Shown piece by piece: positions 10,169 through 21,798 of a DNA stretch of 61,189 nucleotides. The DNA lies in the NCBI RefSeq assembly GCF_013404075.1, contig NZ_JACBJQ010000033.1, forward strand, positions 1-61,189. Direction: 5' to 3'. Under the pieces are notes generated by a model that was given only the letters and a program-made list of their open reading frames with translations, was not told where the DNA came from and searched no databases. Within the stretch, counting starts at the first letter, position 1. Every line of letters begins with the position of its first letter. Position numbers and translations under genes: made by a program. The DNA comes from Mycolicibacterium vinylchloridicum. GTDB lineage: Bacteria; Actinomycetota; Actinomycetes; Mycobacteriales; Mycobacteriaceae.

Positions 10169-10501
10169 AAGCCGAACTCTGTCGTCCACGCCGCAACCCA
10201 GTGGCTCGAACACGAAGCGGTGCCTGCCGACCAGTCCCTTGGCGGCGAGCCCCACACCGGGACAGCCGAACTCGGACAGTTCGGCGGGCTCGAAATCGGG
10301 GTGTGGGAGATGACGCCCGGCGTGATGCGCGACGTCGAGGCCGAGGAAGTATTCGTGGTGCTCTCCGGCGCGGCCACCGTCGGCTTCGAGGACGGGGGTC
10401 CGCCGCTCACACTCAGCGCCGGCGACGTGGTGCGCCTGACGAAGGGCACCAGGACGGTGTGGACGGTGACCGAGACGCTGCGGAAGGTCTATCTGACCTA
10501 A
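10163..10501 (+). CDS. cupin-domain protein
   Basis: Small single-domain cupin of 112 aa, cytoplasmic. The region GVWEMTPGVMRDVEAEEVFVVLSG and the later GDVVRLTKGTRTVWTVTETLRKVYLT resemble the two cupin motifs in order, in the DUF861-like style (EVFVVLSGAATV). The usual His metal ligands of motif 1 are largely absent, so enzymatic activity is uncertain. The GTG start at 10163 is preferred over an upstream ATG at 10079 because homology begins there and a -10 box lies just upstream. Divergent from fadE8. Confidence 0.8.
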   Translation: MVKPNSVVHAATQWLEHEAVPADQSLGGEPHTGTAELGQFGGLEIGVWEMTPGVMRDVEAEEVFVVLSGAATVGFEDGGPPLTLSAGDVVRLTKGTRTVWTVTETLRKVYLT

Positions 10502-10502
10502 A

Positions 10503-10533
10503 CCGGCGGGCAGGGGCGAAGCGGCCCGGGGAA
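10503..10533 (+). repeat. dispersed 31-bp GC-rich repeat, copy B
   Basis: CCGGCGGGCAGGGGCGAAGC followed by GGCCCGGGGAA. It fills almost the whole 33-bp interval between the convergent stops of the cupin gene and lpqP. Closely related to the copies at 6798-6828 and 37428-37458. Confidence 0.6.
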
Positions 10534-10534
10534 G

Positions 10535-11368
10535 CTAACCGGGGTGGGCGGCGAAGAAGTCCCACATCCTCTGCGTGGCGAACGACGGCCAGTCGTGCCC
10601 GCCGCCGGCCACGGTGATCAACTCGACGCTGCGCCCGCTCGGACAGTTCGCCACGGAGGTCGTCAGATCCCCGTCGACCGTGGTCGCCGGCGGCTGGCAT
10701 TGATCGACGTTGCGCCAAAACGCGTTGACCTCAGGCGGAGTAGGCGTCTTGACATGGACGGCGGTCCCCGGCTCGCCGTCGTAGCGAATCAGCCGGTCGT
10801 CGGTGCCGTGGATGTGCAGCACCGACGTCGGCCGCGGCGACGTACATGCCTCCAGTTGGGTCGCCGCATCCGGCCCGATAGCGGCGAAAACCGCACTGTT
10901 GCAAGCTAATTTATAGGCCATCATGCCGCCGTTGCTGATTCCGGCGGCGTAGATGCGGGCGGGGTCGATGCCCACGTTGTCGGCGATGTCGCGGACCGCG
11001 GCGGTGATGAAGCCGACGTCGTCGACACCCTCGTCACCCGCGCGACCGCAGCAGCCACCGGAATTCCACGACTCGCCCACTCCATCGGGGTAGGCGACCA
11101 CAAACTTGGCGGAGTCGGCGAGATCGTTCCAGCCGTACTGTCGTTCGGCCTGCGCGGCACTACCGGTCCAGCCGTGCAGCATCACGACCAGCGATGCCGC
11201 CGGCGACAAGCCCTTGGGGAGGTAGAGCCGATACACACGGTCGATGCCCCCGACCGTGATCGCATGCACACTGGCGCCGGCGGTGAACTGGGACGTCACC
11301 GCAGCCGACGGCGCGCAGGCCGACACCAACAGCAGTGCCATCAGCAGCGCGACACGGCGGACCCACAT
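10535..11368 (-). CDS. lpqP: lipoprotein esterase, PHB-depolymerase/feruloyl-esterase type (LpqP)
   Basis: Surface-anchored alpha/beta hydrolase of 277 aa. A signal peptide with lipobox VSAC (Cys18) is followed by an esterase fold with HGWTG for the oxyanion hole, a nucleophile elbow GISNGG with Ser145, acid residues near HGTDDRL, and the final GGGHDWP histidine. This matches the polyhydroxybutyrate depolymerase/feruloyl esterase family; the natural substrate is unknown. It starts 2 bp after the end gene, so the two are likely co-transcribed. Syntenic with Rv0671. Confidence 0.9.
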   Translation of the reverse strand: MWVRRVALLMALLLVSACAPSAAVTSQFTAGASVHAITVGGIDRVYRLYLPKGLSPAASLVVMLHGWTGSAAQAERQYGWNDLADSAKFVVAYPDGVGESWNSGGCCGRAGDEGVDDVGFITAAVRDIADNVGIDPARIYAAGISNGGMMAYKLACNSAVFAAIGPDAATQLEACTSPRPTSVLHIHGTDDRLIRYDGEPGTAVHVKTPTPPEVNAFWRNVDQCQPPATTVDGDLTTSVANCPSGRSVELITVAGGGHDWPSFATQRMWDFFAAHPG

Positions 11369-11370
11369 GA

Positions 11371-12123
11371 CTAGCTCACGTGTTCGCGGAGGAAGGCGAT
11401 GTCGTCCTTGCGGCCTTCGTCGGCGGTCTCGCAGATCACCGGCGCATCAGCGGCCTCCACGACCGCGACCAGAAGCTGCGGATCGATCTGTCCGGTACCG
11501 AAATTCGCGTGCCGGTCGGCGCCGGAACCCTTGGCGTCCCGCGAGTCGTTGCAGTGCACCAGGTCGATGCGTCCGGTGATCCCCTTGATCCGCTCGACCG
11601 CGTCGATCAGCTCTTCGCCGGCCGCCCACGCGTGGCAGGTGTCCAGGCAGAACCCGATGCCGGTGTCGGCGATACGCTCCCAGAGCCGGGCGATGGTGTC
11701 GAAATGACGCGCCATGGCGTGGTCACCGCCCGCGGTGTTCTCCAGATAGACCGGCATATCCGTCTCGAGCGCCGCCAGGGCCTTCACCCAGCGTTCGAAA
11801 CCGGCCTCCATATCGTTGTCGTCGGCGTGACCCCCATGCACGATCACCGCGGTGGCGTCGATCTCGGCGGCGGCGTCGCAGGTGTCCTGCAGGATCTTGC
11901 GCGACGGGATGCGCACGCGGTTGTTGGCCGAGGCCACGTTGATCAGGTACGGCGCGTGTACATACAGCGGGATGGCCGACGCCTTCAGGCTCGCGGCGTC
12001 CTCGCGGGGCTTGGGCTTCTTCCAGCTCTGCGGGTTACCGAGGAAGAACTGCGCCACCTCGGCGCCGTCGGCAGCCGCGGCTGCCAGCGGGTCGTCGCCA
12101 TGCACATGGGAACCGATCAGCAC
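11371..12123 (-). CDS. end: endonuclease IV (AP endonuclease, TIM-barrel)
   Basis: DNA-repair enzyme that cleaves 5' of abasic sites; 250 aa. The trinuclear zinc fold is supported by GSHVHG near the N-terminus, HAPYLIN, VHGGHADD, YLENTAGG, CLDTCHAWAAG and VHCNDS. The segment VICETADEGRKDDI closes the barrel. Corresponds to Rv0670 (end/nfo). It sits upstream of lpqP, with only 2 bp between them. Confidence 0.96.
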   Translation of the reverse strand: MLIGSHVHGDDPLAAAAADGAEVAQFFLGNPQSWKKPKPREDAASLKASAIPLYVHAPYLINVASANNRVRIPSRKILQDTCDAAAEIDATAVIVHGGHADDNDMEAGFERWVKALAALETDMPVYLENTAGGDHAMARHFDTIARLWERIADTGIGFCLDTCHAWAAGEELIDAVERIKGITGRIDLVHCNDSRDAKGSGADRHANFGTGQIDPQLLVAVVEAADAPVICETADEGRKDDIAFLREHVS

Positions 12124-12164
12124 GGATCGAGTCTATGCGCGGCCACCGACCACGCGCACGGCCG

Positions 12165-12812
12165 TCATCGCCGCCAGAACAGATGGTGAGTGACGCCGCT
12201 CGGACTGGGCACCACCTCGTGATGGAACCGGTCGTCGAGTTCGTCGGGTGACTCCCACAGCCGCGAACCCGCACCGATCTCCACGTCGGCGACCGCCACA
12301 TGCAAAGTGTCGACGAGGCCCGCGTCGAGGAACTCCCGGACGGTACTCGCACCGCCGCCGAGCCGGACATCCTTGCCGTCCGCGGCCGCCTTCGCCTGGT
12401 TCAGGACATCCGCCGGCTCACCGGACACGAAGTGAAACGTCGTGTCCGACAGCGTCAGCGACGGGCGCTCATGGTGCGTCATGACGAACACCGGAGTGTG
12501 GAAAGGCGGCTGCTCACCCCACCAGCCCTGCCACTCGGGATGGTCCTGCCAGGGGCCGCGGTACGGGCTGAACTTGTTGCGGCCCATGATTTCCGCGCCG
12601 ATGTTGTTGGTGAAGTCCCGGGTGAAATAGTCGTCAAGGCCGCGCGTTCCGCCCGGCTCCCTGCGGCCCACCCAACTCGCCGTCGCGCCGACCCAGGCGA
12701 ACAGCGCCGGTTGGTCGGCGTCGCCGAACGGCCGCTCGAAGCACTGGTTGAGCCCCGCGCCGAATCCGTCCCGCGACAGCATGAAGTTGTGGACTCTGAG
12801 CAGTTGTGCCAT
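12165..12812 (-). CDS. RibD C-terminal/dihydrofolate-reductase-like protein
   Basis: NADPH-dependent reductase-fold protein of 215 aa. MGRNKFSPYRG, PVFVMTHHERPSL, FVSGEPADVLNQAK and DVRLGGGASTVREFLDAGLVD are diagnostic of the stand-alone RibD_C family. The start at 12812 (MAQLLRV) gives the family N-terminus, 1 bp after the DUF559 stop. This gene and the DUF559 gene sit between rpoC and end and may be co-transcribed. The substrate is not known; members are usually annotated as dihydrofolate reductase family. Confidence 0.9.
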   Translation of the reverse strand: MAQLLRVHNFMLSRDGFGAGLNQCFERPFGDADQPALFAWVGATASWVGRREPGGTRGLDDYFTRDFTNNIGAEIMGRNKFSPYRGPWQDHPEWQGWWGEQPPFHTPVFVMTHHERPSLTLSDTTFHFVSGEPADVLNQAKAAADGKDVRLGGGASTVREFLDAGLVDTLHVAVADVEIGAGSRLWESPDELDDRFHHEVVPSPSGVTHHLFWRR

Positions 12813-12813
12813 G

Positions 12814-13797
12814 TCAGTTAGACCCCGATGGCCCACGAAACTCATCGCTCCTTCCGCGAGCAGACGTGAAACCCCCCATATTCCGAACGAAATGGGGGGT
12901 TTCACGTCTGCTCGGCCAGTGAGAAGAGTCGATCCGCCCGCCGATCCGGTCGACCAGGTCTGCGGGGTACCGGCGCACATCGTCGACCACGAAGCGCACC
13001 AGATCCCATCCGCACTCGTGCAGCCGGCTGGACTTGATGCGGTCGCGCTTCCACGCTGTCGGATTGGCATGCCACTCCATGCTGTCGTACTCGGCCGCAA
13101 CCCGCGCCTCCGGCCAAGCGAAGTCGACCCGCCACACATCGGCGCAACGGTCGACGATCTCATGCTGCAGCACGAGCGGCGCGAGTCCTCCGTCGATGAA
13201 CACCAGCCGCGCTTCGCTCTCCATCGGCGACTCGGCCCGTCCGTCAGCGAGTGCCATGAGTTCCCGGACCGTGACGATTCCGCGTCGACCCTTTTGCTCG
13301 ATGATCGCGGCCTGTAGGTCGGCCGCCGTGCACGCTCCGGTATGGAGTGCGGCGTCGAGTACTGCGAGCGCACGGGGTCGGCGCAGCGTCCTGGCGATCT
13401 CGATGGCGGTCCAGGCCGGCGCGGTGAACAAGCGGCCGGCTACGACCGTCAACGGGGCACCGAGCCGTTGGTGCACCATGACGTTCCCCGACGGCCGGAT
13501 ACGTATGCCGGGATCAAGAACGTGTAGTCGCTCATCGGGCTCGATGTCGAACCCGTACACCTGGGCAGCGGTGTTCATGCAAGCTACGATGCGCGTGCCG
13601 GAGGTCGCGTCCAGCGCGGCGAGCTGACTGGCAACATCGGGCAGACCCGCCGCGTACACACCCCGACGGATGCGAACCAGCCTGCCGCGTTGCACAGCAA
13701 CTTCGAGAGCTTTCGCAGACATGACCTCGAGGAGCTGCGGCGTGGTCGCGACTCCGCCGTTGGCGGCTACGAGCGCCTGGAAGTCGGCCGAGGACAT
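12814..13797 (-). CDS. AbiEi-like N-terminal domain plus DUF559 (Vsr-like) endonuclease-domain protein
   Basis: Putative nuclease of 327 aa. The N-terminus resembles the AbiEi antitoxin winged helix (GGVATTPQLLEVMSAKALEVA... RGVYAAG). The C-terminus resembles the DUF559/Vsr restriction fold (VDFAWPEARVAAEYDSMEWHA, then RDRIKSSRLHECGWDLVRFV). Such genes are frequent in mycobacteria and their role is unknown. The last 30 or so residues are translated through a 23-bp perfect hairpin (12857-12914), so the annotated C-terminus is probably a readthrough tail. A sister hairpin stands upstream of the gene, after rpoC. No AbiEii toxin partner is present. Confidence 0.85.
   Translation of the reverse strand: MSSADFQALVAANGGVATTPQLLEVMSAKALEVAVQRGRLVRIRRGVYAAGLPDVASQLAALDATSGTRIVACMNTAAQVYGFDIEPDERLHVLDPGIRIRPSGNVMVHQRLGAPLTVVAGRLFTAPAWTAIEIARTLRRPRALAVLDAALHTGACTAADLQAAIIEQKGRRGIVTVRELMALADGRAESPMESEARLVFIDGGLAPLVLQHEIVDRCADVWRVDFAWPEARVAAEYDSMEWHANPTAWKRDRIKSSRLHECGWDLVRFVVDDVRRYPADLVDRIGGRIDSSHWPSRRETPHFVRNMGGFTSARGRSDEFRGPSGSN
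12857..12914. repeat. perfect hairpin, copy 1 (3' end of DUF559 gene)
   Basis: The arms at 12857-12879 and 12892-12914 pair perfectly over 23 bp around a 12-nt loop. The core of the left arm is AGACGTGAAACCCCCCA. The same core with a single C/T change, compensated in the opposite arm, occurs in the hairpin at 13871-13918. It probably acts as a terminator, though it lacks a T-run. Confidence 0.85.
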
Positions 13798-13870
13798 GCG
13801 CCGTATGCTCGCCGCGATTGGCGTACGGCGGTAGTCACGCCGGGGCTTGCTGTGGGCAGCCCCGGCGAAG

Positions 13871-13918
13871 AGACGCGAAACCCCCCAAAACCTGGCGGTT
13901 TTGGGGGGTTTCGCGTCT
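13871..13918. repeat. perfect hairpin, copy 2 (after rpoC)
   Basis: The arms at 13871-13892 and 13897-13918 pair perfectly over 22 bp around a TGGC loop. The core is AGACGCGAAACCCCCCA, shared with the hairpin at 12857-12914 although the inner stem differs. It begins 16 bp beyond the rpoC stop and may terminate the rpoBC transcript. Confidence 0.85.
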
Positions 13919-13934
13919 GCTCGCGCAGAGAAGG

Positions 13935-16900
13935 TTACCGGTAGTCGCTGTAGCCGTAATCGTCCAGCGGCACCGCGGCACCGGTGGCCTGGCCGAAGTC
14001 CGGGCTGTAGTACTGATCCTCGTAGGACGGGATCGTGTACGCCGCGGCCCGAGCCTCTTCGGTCGGCTGCACCTGGATGTTGCGGTAGCGGTTGATACCG
14101 GTACCGGCCGGGATCAGCTTGCCGATGATCACGTTCTCCTTGAGACCCTGCAGCTTGTCGCTGCGGCAGTTGATCGCCGCATCGGTCAGCACGCGAGTGG
14201 TCTCCTGGAACGACGCCGCCGACAGCCACGAATCGGTGGCCAGCGACGCCTTGGTGATACCCATCAGCACCGGACGGCCGGCCGCGGGCTCGCCACCCTC
14301 GGCAACGACCCGACGGTTCTCGTTCTCGAACTCCGCACGCTCGGTCAGCGAGCCGGGCAGGAACTCCGTCGAGCCCGAGTCGATGATCGTGACGCGACGC
14401 AGCATCTGCCGAACGATGACCTCGATGTGCTTGTCGTGGATCGACACACCCTGCGCGCGGTACACCTCCTGCACCTCTTTGACGAGGTGGATCTGCACCT
14501 TGCGCGGGCCCTCGACACGGAGCACCTCGTGCGGGTCGGCCGAGCCCTCCATGAGCTGCTGGCCCACTTCGACGTGGTCACCGTTGACAAGCAACCGCTC
14601 GCTGCCGTCGTCGTGCTTGAACACCTTCAAGCGCTGACGCTTGGAGAGCTTGTCGTACACGACCTCCTCGCTCCCGTCGTCGGGAACGATGGTGATCTTG
14701 TAGAACTTCTCGGTCTCCTCCAACTGCACCCGTCCGGCGACATCGGCGATCGGGGCCCGGTTCCGCGGAACGCGCGCCTCGAACAGCTCCTGAACCCGGG
14801 GCAGACCACCGACGATGTCGGCGCCACCGGTAACACCACCCTGGTGGAAGGTACGCATGGTCAGCTGCGTGCCGGGCTCACCGATGGACTGCGCGGCCAC
14901 GATGCCGACGGCCTCACCGATGTCCACCAGCTTGCCGGTGGCCATCGAGCGGCCGTAGCACATCGCGCACACGCCCGAGACGCTGGTGCAGGTGAGCACC
15001 GAGCGGACCTTGACCGAGGTGATGCCGGCCTCGAGCAGAGCGTCGATCGCCGGATCGCCGAGGTCGTGTCCGGCCACGACGATCACATTGCCCTTCTCGT
15101 CGACCGCATCGGCGGCCAGCGTGCGGGCATACGCCGAGGTTTCGACGTGCGGATCGCGGATCAGCGCGTCGCCCTGCATCTCGGCGAGATCCACCAGGAT
15201 GCCGCGCTCGGTGCCGCAGTCGTGCTCGCGGACGATGACGTCCTGGCTGACGTCGACCAGACGGCGGGTCAGGTAACCCGAGTCAGCGGTACGAAGTGCC
15301 GTGTCCGCCAGGCCCTTTCGGGCACCGTGGGTGTTGATGAAGTACTCCAGCACCGTCAGGCCCTCACGGAACGAGGACTTGATGGGGCGCGGGATGAACT
15401 CACCCTTCGGGTTGGTCACCAGACCCTTCATGCCGGCCAGCGTTCGGGTCTGGGTGAAGTTACCCGTCGCACCGGAGTCCACGATCGTGATGATCGGGTT
15501 GTCCTCCGGGTAGTGCGCCCGCAGCGCCTTACCGACCTCTTCGGTGGCTTCCTTCCAGAGCTCGACGAGGGCGTCGTTGCGCTCCTGCTTGTTCAACGCA
15601 CCGCGCTGGTACTTCTTCTCGACCCCGTCGGCTTCGGCCTCGTAACGCTCGAGGATCTCCTGCTTCTCGGGCGGCACGATGACGTCGGCCATCGAGACGG
15701 TCACACCCGAGCGGGTGGCCCAGTGGAAACCAGCGTCCTTGAGCTTGTCGACGGTCTGCGCGACGACGATCATCGGGTAGCGCTCGGCCAGATCGTTGAT
15801 GATCCGGGCCTGGACCTTCTTGTGCATCTGCTCATTGACGAACGGATACCCCTGCGGCAGAAGCTCGTTGAAGAGCACCCGGCCCAGCGTGGTCTCGGCG
15901 GTCCAGGCATTGCCCGGGCGCCAGCCGTTCTCGCCGAACAGTTCGTTCTCGACCTCGTGCGGCGGACGCAGCTGCGTCAGGCGCACCTTGATCTGAGCCC
16001 GAACGCTCAGCGCACCGCGATCCATCGCCATGATGGCCTCGGCCGGCGAGCTGTACACACCGGTCTCGGCGACATCCTTGGCCGCAGCGGTGTGCTCACC
16101 CTTCTCGCCGGGAACCAGCGTGGTCAGGAAGAACAGACCGGTGACCATGTCCAGACGCGGCATGGCCAGCGGCTTGCCCGACGCCGGCGACAGGATGTTG
16201 TTGCTCGACAGCATGAGGATGCGGGCCTCGGCCTGCGCCTCGGCGCTCAGCGGCAGATGGACCGCCATCTGGTCACCGTCGAAGTCGGCGTTGAACGCCT
16301 CACAGACCAGCGGGTGCAGCTGGATGGCCTTGCCCTCCACCAGCTGCGGCTCGAAGGCCTGGATGCCGAGGCGGTGCAGCGTAGGTGCACGGTTCAGCAG
16401 CACCGGGTGCTCGGCGATGACCTCTTCGAGGACATCCCACACCTGGGGACGCTGACGCTCCACCATTCGCTTGGCGCTCTTGATGTTCTGCGCGTGGTTC
16501 AGGTCGACCAGACGCTTCATCACGAACGGCTTGAACAGCTCGAGTGCCATCAGCTTCGGCAGACCGCACTGGTGCAGCTTGAGCTGCGGACCGACGACGA
16601 TGACCGAACGGCCCGAGTAGTCGACGCGCTTGCCGAGCAGGTTCTGACGGAACCGGCCCTGCTTGCCCTTGAGTAGATCGGACAGCGACTTGAGCGGACG
16701 GTTGCCCGGCCCGGTGACCGGACGGCCGCGACGGCCGTTGTCGAACAGCGCGTCCACCGACTCCTGAAGCATGCGCTTCTCGTTGTTGACGATGATCTCG
16801 GGGGCACCGAGGTCGATCAGTCGCTTCAACCGGTTGTTGCGGTTGATCACGCGGCGGTAGAGGTCGTTCAGGTCGGAGGTCGCGAAGCGGCCACCGTCGA

Positions 16901-17888
16901 GCTGCACCATCGGACGCAGTTCCGGCGGGATCACCGGCACCGCGTCGAGCACCATGCCCATCGGCGAGTTGCCCGACTGCTGGAACGCGGCGACGACCTT
17001 CAGACGCTTGAGTGCGCGAAGCTTCTTCTGCCCCTTGCCGTTCCGGATGGTGTCGCGCAGGCTCTCGGCCTCGGCGTCGATGTCGAAGGTCTCGATGAGC
17101 TTCTGGATCGACTCCGCGCCCATCGAACCCTGGAAGTACTCGCCGTAGCGGTCGACCAGTTCGCGGTAGAGGTTCTCGTCGACGATCAGCTGCTTGACGG
17201 CCAGCTTGGTGAACGTCGTCCAGATCTCGTCGAGCCGGTCCAGCTCACGCTGGGCCCGGTCGCGCAGCTGACGCATCTCGCGCTCGCCACCGTCGCGCAC
17301 CTTGCGGCGCACGTCGGACTTGGCACCCTCGGCTTCGAGCTCGGCCAGGTCGGCCTCGAGCTTCTGCGCGCGGGCCTCCAGGTCGGCGTCACGCTGATCG
17401 GCGACGGCCTTCTTCTCGACCTCCATCTCGGCTTCGAGAGTGGAGAGCTCGTTGTGGCGCATCTCGTCGTCGACCGCGGTGATGACGTAGGCGGCGAAGT
17501 AGATGATCTTCTCGAGATCCTTCGGCGCCAGGTCAAGCAGGTAGCCCAAGCGCGACGGGACGCCCTTGAAGTACCAGATGTGCGTGACGGGCGCGGCCAG
17601 CTCGATATGGCCCATCCGCTCGCGGCGCACCTTGGCGCGAGTGACCTCGACGCCGCAGCGCTCGCAGATGATGCCCTTGAAGCGGACGCGCTTGTACTTG
17701 CCGCAGTAGCACTCCCAGTCGCGAGTCGGTCCGAAGATCTTCTCGCAGAACAGGCCGTCCTTCTCCGGCTTCAATGTGCGGTAGTTGATGGTCTCCGGCT
17801 TCTTGACCTCGCCGTAGGACCACTGACGAATATCCTCAGCGGTGGCAAGGCCGATTCGGAGTTCATCGAAGAAGTTGACGTCTAGCAC
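13935..17888 (-). CDS. rpoC: RNA polymerase beta' subunit
   Basis: Largest RNA polymerase subunit, 1317 aa, matching the mycobacterial length. The N-terminal zinc site (CYCGKYK... CERCGV) and the catalytic loop NADFDGD at residues 533-539, with Asp535, Asp537 and Asp539 binding magnesium, are intact. The GTG start at 17888 gives MLDVNFFDELRIG. It follows rpoB after 48 bp in the same operon and is followed by a 22-bp hairpin. Confidence 0.99.
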   Translation of the reverse strand: MLDVNFFDELRIGLATAEDIRQWSYGEVKKPETINYRTLKPEKDGLFCEKIFGPTRDWECYCGKYKRVRFKGIICERCGVEVTRAKVRRERMGHIELAAPVTHIWYFKGVPSRLGYLLDLAPKDLEKIIYFAAYVITAVDDEMRHNELSTLEAEMEVEKKAVADQRDADLEARAQKLEADLAELEAEGAKSDVRRKVRDGGEREMRQLRDRAQRELDRLDEIWTTFTKLAVKQLIVDENLYRELVDRYGEYFQGSMGAESIQKLIETFDIDAEAESLRDTIRNGKGQKKLRALKRLKVVAAFQQSGNSPMGMVLDAVPVIPPELRPMVQLDGGRFATSDLNDLYRRVINRNNRLKRLIDLGAPEIIVNNEKRMLQESVDALFDNGRRGRPVTGPGNRPLKSLSDLLKGKQGRFRQNLLGKRVDYSGRSVIVVGPQLKLHQCGLPKLMALELFKPFVMKRLVDLNHAQNIKSAKRMVERQRPQVWDVLEEVIAEHPVLLNRAPTLHRLGIQAFEPQLVEGKAIQLHPLVCEAFNADFDGDQMAVHLPLSAEAQAEARILMLSSNNILSPASGKPLAMPRLDMVTGLFFLTTLVPGEKGEHTAAAKDVAETGVYSSPAEAIMAMDRGALSVRAQIKVRLTQLRPPHEVENELFGENGWRPGNAWTAETTLGRVLFNELLPQGYPFVNEQMHKKVQARIINDLAERYPMIVVAQTVDKLKDAGFHWATRSGVTVSMADVIVPPEKQEILERYEAEADGVEKKYQRGALNKQERNDALVELWKEATEEVGKALRAHYPEDNPIITIVDSGATGNFTQTRTLAGMKGLVTNPKGEFIPRPIKSSFREGLTVLEYFINTHGARKGLADTALRTADSGYLTRRLVDVSQDVIVREHDCGTERGILVDLAEMQGDALIRDPHVETSAYARTLAADAVDEKGNVIVVAGHDLGDPAIDALLEAGITSVKVRSVLTCTSVSGVCAMCYGRSMATGKLVDIGEAVGIVAAQSIGEPGTQLTMRTFHQGGVTGGADIVGGLPRVQELFEARVPRNRAPIADVAGRVQLEETEKFYKITIVPDDGSEEVVYDKLSKRQRLKVFKHDDGSERLLVNGDHVEVGQQLMEGSADPHEVLRVEGPRKVQIHLVKEVQEVYRAQGVSIHDKHIEVIVRQMLRRVTIIDSGSTEFLPGSLTERAEFENENRRVVAEGGEPAAGRPVLMGITKASLATDSWLSAASFQETTRVLTDAAINCRSDKLQGLKENVIIGKLIPAGTGINRYRNIQVQPTEEARAAAYTIPSYEDQYYSPDFGQATGAAVPLDDYGYSDYR

Positions 17889-17936
17889 GTAACTCCCTTT
17901 CCCCTTTCGGGACTAGAAAAATTCAATCGGAGCGAT

Positions 17937-21434
<3,498 letters not shown>

Positions 21435-21798
21435 CTAATGCGACGGCCGGAGGTGATCCGAGAAGTCGCGATATCTGCGTCGGTTCGGCTGGCCTACTCG
21501 AGGCCGCCTCGTCCAGACGCACACAACAGCAAACAGGTCTCTGAGCTGGAATGTCTGAGGTCAGACTTAGGGACCGGCGGTGTCAGGTGCAGGTTGAGGT
21601 GGGCAGGATGCAGCCAGCGCAACGTCCAACAATAGCGGAAGACGGCGCATTCCTCAACAAGCTGATGCCGGGCGGGCTGACGCTGGCTGGCGATCTGACT
21701 ACCCATGCACACATGCTGGAGAACAGACTGACCCGTTTGCGCCTTTCCGTCAAGGGATAACGCGGCGTTTGGTGTGGAAAATTGCCGGTTGGACCACC
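21435..21798. other. rpoB upstream region
   Basis: There is no convincing gene in the 364 bp between rpoB and the C-terminus of the exported hydrolase. The region holds the rpoB promoter (listed separately) and a long leader. Short plus-strand frames here lack coding character. Confidence 0.6.
21629..21657 (-). promoter_or_regulatory. predicted SigA-type promoter of rpoBC
   Basis: On the minus strand TTGAGG (21652-21657) and TATTGT (21629-21634) are separated by exactly 17 bp, matching TTGnnn-N17-TAnnnT. The predicted leader is about 190 nt. Prediction from sequence only. Confidence 0.6.

Noticed and set aside
13818..16676. 952-aa plus-strand open frame opposite rpoC
   Set aside because: Antisense shadow of rpoC with arginine/leucine/histidine-rich low-complexity protein; the same applies to frames opposite rpoB.
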